Shown here in pieces: positions 60,342 through 64,000 of a DNA stretch of 64,000 nt. The stretch comes from Diphasiastrum complanatum. Lineage: Eukaryota; Streptophyta; Lycopodiopsida; Lycopodiales; Lycopodiaceae. Made by a program: the position numbers and the translations under genes. The stretch lies in contig CM055106.1 of NCBI GenBank assembly GCA_029204225.1, positions 3,661,147 through 3,725,146 on the forward strand, written 5' to 3'. The first letter of the stretch is position 1. Every line of letters begins with the position of its first letter. The notes below the pieces were generated by a model. The model was given only the letters and a program-made list of their open reading frames with translations, did no database searches and was not told the origin of the DNA.

Positions 60342-61560
60342 ATTCTTATGAGAATGCAAACTTTTGAGAAATTGCTCATATGTCTAAGGAGGAGATATGG
60401 CATAGAAGGTTGGGGCATCCTAACTATAAATCTATGCTTTCTATGATCAAGAATGATAAGGCTATTGGCCTACCAAGATCACTTTCCAAAAATATCAAGC
60501 CATGTTAGGCTTGTCCTATTGCAAAATCACATAGAAAGCCATATCAAAAGTCTTCTATTAAGACTTCTCATCCTTTGGAATCAATTCACTCGGATATTCA
60601 TTTTTCTTCCTCAAAAAGTATTGGTGGTGCAACTTCTTTTGTTATCTTCATTGATGATTTTACAAGATATACTTGGTTGTACCTTCTTTCTTCAAAAGTT
60701 ATGGTGTTTGAACACTTCCTAGTTTTCAAAGCTTATGTTGAGAAATAGTTTTCTTTCAAAGCTAAAGCTTTGAGATGTGATGGAAGAGGTGAATACATCT
60801 CCAACAAGTTCTATGGTTATTGTGAGGTTGAAGGAATTAAGAGAGAGTTTTAGTGTTCTTATTCTCCATCTCAAAATGGAGTTCTTGAAAGAAAAAATCG
60901 ATCTCTATGTGAATGTGCTAAAGCAATTCGAGTTGAAGCTTCTTTGCCTATTGAATATTGGGGAGAAGCAATTATTTGTGCAATAGATTACCTCATGATG
61001 CACTTGTAGGAAGATCACCATATGAAGTCTTGTTTAAGAAGAAACCTAAGGTTGATCACCGTAGAGTTTTTGGATGTGCTTGCTTTGTTCATGTACCCTT
61101 GGAAACAAGGAAAAGAGATGATCCAAATTTAGTCAAAGGGATCATGGTTGAATACTCATCCAACAAGAAGGCATACAGAATTTATGTTCCCTCTACCTCA
61201 ATTAGAATTGAGAGTAGAGATGTTATTTTTCATGAGAATCAAAAATACATCTTTGATGAGGCCGAGATCAAAGATTCTCAAAAGGATTCATCTATCATCA
61301 CCCTTGAAGATTATCATGGAGAGATGGGACCGAGAACTGAGGAGGAGTAGCCTTAATTTTTTTCACCAAGGAGATCACAAAGAAAAAGATTCGAGCCTAA
61401 GAAGCTTACATATGGAGATAAAGGCAAACAAGTGGAACTCAACTCCACTAATTATGCATATTTTGATTCACATGAAGAGCCAAAGGATGTACATGATGCA
61501 TTCAACTCAAAAGAATTGTTTCTAGCCACCAATCAATGCCAACAAGACGTGGGAGCTTGT
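60342..61560 (+). pseudogene. copia C integrase, broken
   Basis: WHRRLGHPNYKSM and a CxxC pair whose first half is followed by a stop (zinc finger), HSDIHFSSSKS, VIFIDDFTRYTWLYLL, RCDGRGEYISNKF (Gly-Gly of the usual NGGEF lost) and SPSQNGVLERKNR, then 60958-61350: RSPYEVLFKKKPKVDH, FGCACFVHVPLETRKRDD, SRDVIFHENQ. At least three frame breaks. Confidence 0.88.
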
Positions 61561-62530
61561 GGATCTTCCATTTAACAAGCACAGTATTGGTTGCTAATGG
61601 TTTTTTGAGTCAAATATAATCAAGATGGCACAATCAACAAGTACAAGACAAGACTTTGTGTAGAGGATTTTGCTCAAGTTTATGGACTTGATTATGAGGA
61701 GACTTTTGCTCCAGTTTCAAAGATGGTATCAATTAGTATCATCATTCCTATTGCTTGTTTTTTCAAATGGCAGGTTTTTCAACTAGATGTCTCAAATGCA
61801 TTTTTAAATAGATACCTAGAAGAAGAAAATTATATGGATCAGCCCCTTGGGTTCATCCAAGACAAGACCAAAGTTTGCCTGCTCTCCAAAAGTCTCTATG
61901 GACTAAAGCAAACACCAAGATTGTGGTATTCTCAACTTAATCCAACAAGCACACTATTGCTTGCAAATGGTTTTTTGAGTCAAATATAATCAAGATGGCA
62001 CAATCAACAAGTACAAGGCACGACTTTGTGTAGAGGGTTTTTCTCAAGTTTATGGACTTGATTATGAGGAGACTTTTGCTCCAGTTGCAAAGATGTTATG
62101 AATTAGAATCATCATCTCTATTGCTTGTTTTTTGAAATGGCAAGTTTTCAACTAGATGTCTCAAATGCATTTTTAAATAGATATCTAGAAGAAGAAATTT
62201 ATATGAATCAACCCCTTGGGTTCATTCAAGACAAGACCAAAGTTTGCTTGCTCTTCAAAAGTCTCTATGGACTAAAGCAAACACCAAGATCATGGTATTC
62301 TCGACTTAATACCTTCCTTATCTCACTAGGATTCAATCTTAGTAAGTATGATCCTTCCTTGTATGTCAAGCTCTATAATAGTGATATTGCCATTCTTCTC
62401 ATTTATGTTGATGATATTATCCTAACAGGAAGTTGTATATTTTTACTTGAAGAAGCCAAAATTGCACTTGGAAGAGAATTCAAGATGCAAGATCTTGGAA
62501 AAGATCATTACATCTTAGGATAAGAGATTG
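61561..62530 (+). pseudogene. copia C RT with a ~370-bp internal tandem duplication
   Basis: The segment 61574-61943 is repeated at 61944-62313 (both start AACAAGCAC and run through FAPV, FQLDVSNAFLNRYLEEE, QPLGFIQDKTKVCLL and YGLKQTPR-W). The second copy continues to SLYVKLYNSDIAILLIYVDDIILTG (62125-62523). No functional RT could be made. Confidence 0.9.
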
Positions 62531-63353
62531 ACTTCCATAATGAGAAAGCTTTTGTTTGTCAATCCAAGTATGCTCTTTCAATGTTAAAATAGTTCAATTT
62601 GCTAGATTGTAGGAGTATTGATACTCCTATGGAGTAAATTGTAAAAGACCCTAACAAAGGTGATGAAAGATCCTTTGTGGCTCCTTAATTTGGCTCACCA
62701 TAACTAGGCCAGAAGTAAGTTTTAGTGTTCATAAGTTGATCCATGCTATGCAAAATCCTACTACTTATCATTGGAAAATGGCCAAAAGGGTACTTAGGTA
62801 CATATCTTCAACCTATCATTATGGTTTGTTATACAAAAGTAAAGATCTTTCTATTATTGGCTATTCTGACTCGGATTTTATTAGTGATAAAGTAGATCGG
62901 AAATCTACAAGTGCATATGTCATATATCTTGGAGGAAATTTAATATCTTGGCTTTCCAAAAAGCAAGATACCATATCACTCTCATCTTGTGAAGCTGAAT
63001 ATAAGGCACTTATCACTATAGCAAAAGAAGTGCTTTGGTTCAAGAGGTTGCTTGTGGAGCTAAAGATTATCAAGGAAGATGATCTACCATTGATCATGTG
63101 TGACAATATTTCAGCACAAGCCCTTGTCAATCCAATATTTCAAGCAAGGAGAAAACACATCAAAGTTGCACATCACTTCGTAAGAGAGAAGCTCATTGGA
63201 GATGAAATCTACTTGGAGCACATTGACACATCATCTCGTATTACAGATTTGCTCACCAAACCTTTGAGCAAAAATTCCTTCATCAAGCATAGAGCCAATC
63301 TTGGAATAATTCCAAGATCCATATTCAAGTCAACATGGATTAATTTTGAGGAG
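62531..63353 (+). pseudogene. copia C RNase H end, broken
   Basis: Scattered stops before 62736, then 207 open codons: RVLRYISSTYHYGLLYK, GYSDSDFISDKVDRKSTSAY, KKQDTISLSSCEAEYKAL, MCDNISAQALVNPIF, RRKHIKVAHHFVREK, ITDLLTKPLSKNSF. It ends at the purine tract GAGGAG. Confidence 0.9.
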
Positions 63354-64000
63354 TGTTGAAAAATAGAAAATCATCTATCTTGACTTTAGGCATTTGGCAA
63401 AGTGTTTTCTATGTGTATGTGATGTTTCATATCGTAAATGCCAAATTTGGCCTAGAAGAAACTCGAGCTACATAGTTTCTTGAAGTCTAGTTGGTAATAT
63501 ATAACTTGCATATAGAATGTAGACATAGAAATGTCAATAATAGGCTTGTAGAAACTCGTGGCACATCACATGCAATGGTTGTAAGTGTTCCATAGTGACA
63601 TGCAAGGCATGCACAAAGTGAATTGGACACATGCATGATGATTTGTACAATTCTAGTTGAAAATTTGACACTGGATAAAAGTAGGTAGAAATGCATGCAT
63701 GTAAAGTGACAAATGTGACTAGTTCTCTAGTTCTCACTTTTAGATGTGATGAAAGTTGGAGAGAGATGGTTCTACCTCGAGCTACTCCAATCTCCATAAA
63801 TATGTGTAGACTCTCTCATGATTTTTGATAAAGAACCAAGCTTTCTAATGCATTAAATTCTTGTACTTCTTCTCTTTTGTTTTTCAAAACAATCATTCTT
63901 TGATTCTTAGCATGCTAGATTGTGATTTAGCCATAAAATCTTATACTAGATCCTGGTATTTAATCTAGAATCAATTTATGTGGTAAACACAAAGCTTAGC
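63354..64000 (+). repeat. 3' LTR of copia C, cut by the window end
   Basis: It starts TGTTGAAAAATAG. An inverted, nearly identical copy lies at 14103-14809, from which roughly 60 more bases are expected beyond 64000. Confidence 0.9.

Overview
This is a stretch of plant nuclear DNA, and most of it is a graveyard of long terminal repeat (LTR) retrotransposons. The evidence for a land plant is the density of Ty1/copia and Ty3/gypsy fragments, the primer-binding sites complementary to initiator tRNA-Met, the long AG/CT and TG microsatellites, a TATA-box gene with a GA-rich leader, and a GNA-type (bulb-type) lectin gene. I cannot name the species. No rRNA, tRNA, CRISPR or bacterial-type gene was seen. 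All homology statements come from reading the sequence by eye; no search was run.

Layout. 1-480: a gypsy-derived repeat. 0.8-9.1 kb: the only gene-bearing, retroelement-poor part, with one intronless secreted lectin gene (3634-4161), several local tandem duplications and a family of small palindromes. 9.1-37.3 kb: a nested block. It holds a copia family 'A' (two copies, 10.3-17.9 and 25.7-29.1 kb, each tied to the same piece of gypsy), a nearly complete copia 'G' with 5' LTR and almost readable gag-pol (19.9-25.7 kb), a copia 'C' body (30.5-33.3 kb), a copia 'D' (33.6-37.07 kb) with a complete 1.2-kb 3' LTR, and pieces of families 'F' and 'C' inserted into A at 11.4-15.7 kb.

37.35-45.7 kb: sequence without recognisable retroelements apart from one well-bounded insertion, an F-family element at 37882-40431 with a 5-bp target-site duplication (TTAAG) and an internal 951-bp tandem array. 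This part also carries a 70-bp-periodic run of short palindromes and an island of unrecognised open reading frames (43.57-45.68 kb), one with a plausible intron. 45.9-47.5 kb: 3' end of copia 'E', broken by a GC-rich 102-bp minisatellite. 49.9-51.4 kb: a C-like 5' LTR, leader and gag start. 51.4-54.1 kb: an RT scrap, an unrecognised coding remnant and a possible LTR. 54.1-56.8 kb: AT-rich with nothing recognised. 56.8-57.8 kb: copia 'H' fragment. 57.8-64 kb: an inverted copy of the 33-kb D-type junction, then a C element on the + strand whose 3' LTR runs off the window.

The genes do not form a pathway. The only likely functional host gene is the lectin. The rest records repeated insertion, deletion, tandem duplication and inverted duplication of retroelements. 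The least explained parts are the lectin-flanking palindromes, the 41.4-kb palindrome array and the 43.6-45.7 kb ORF island.
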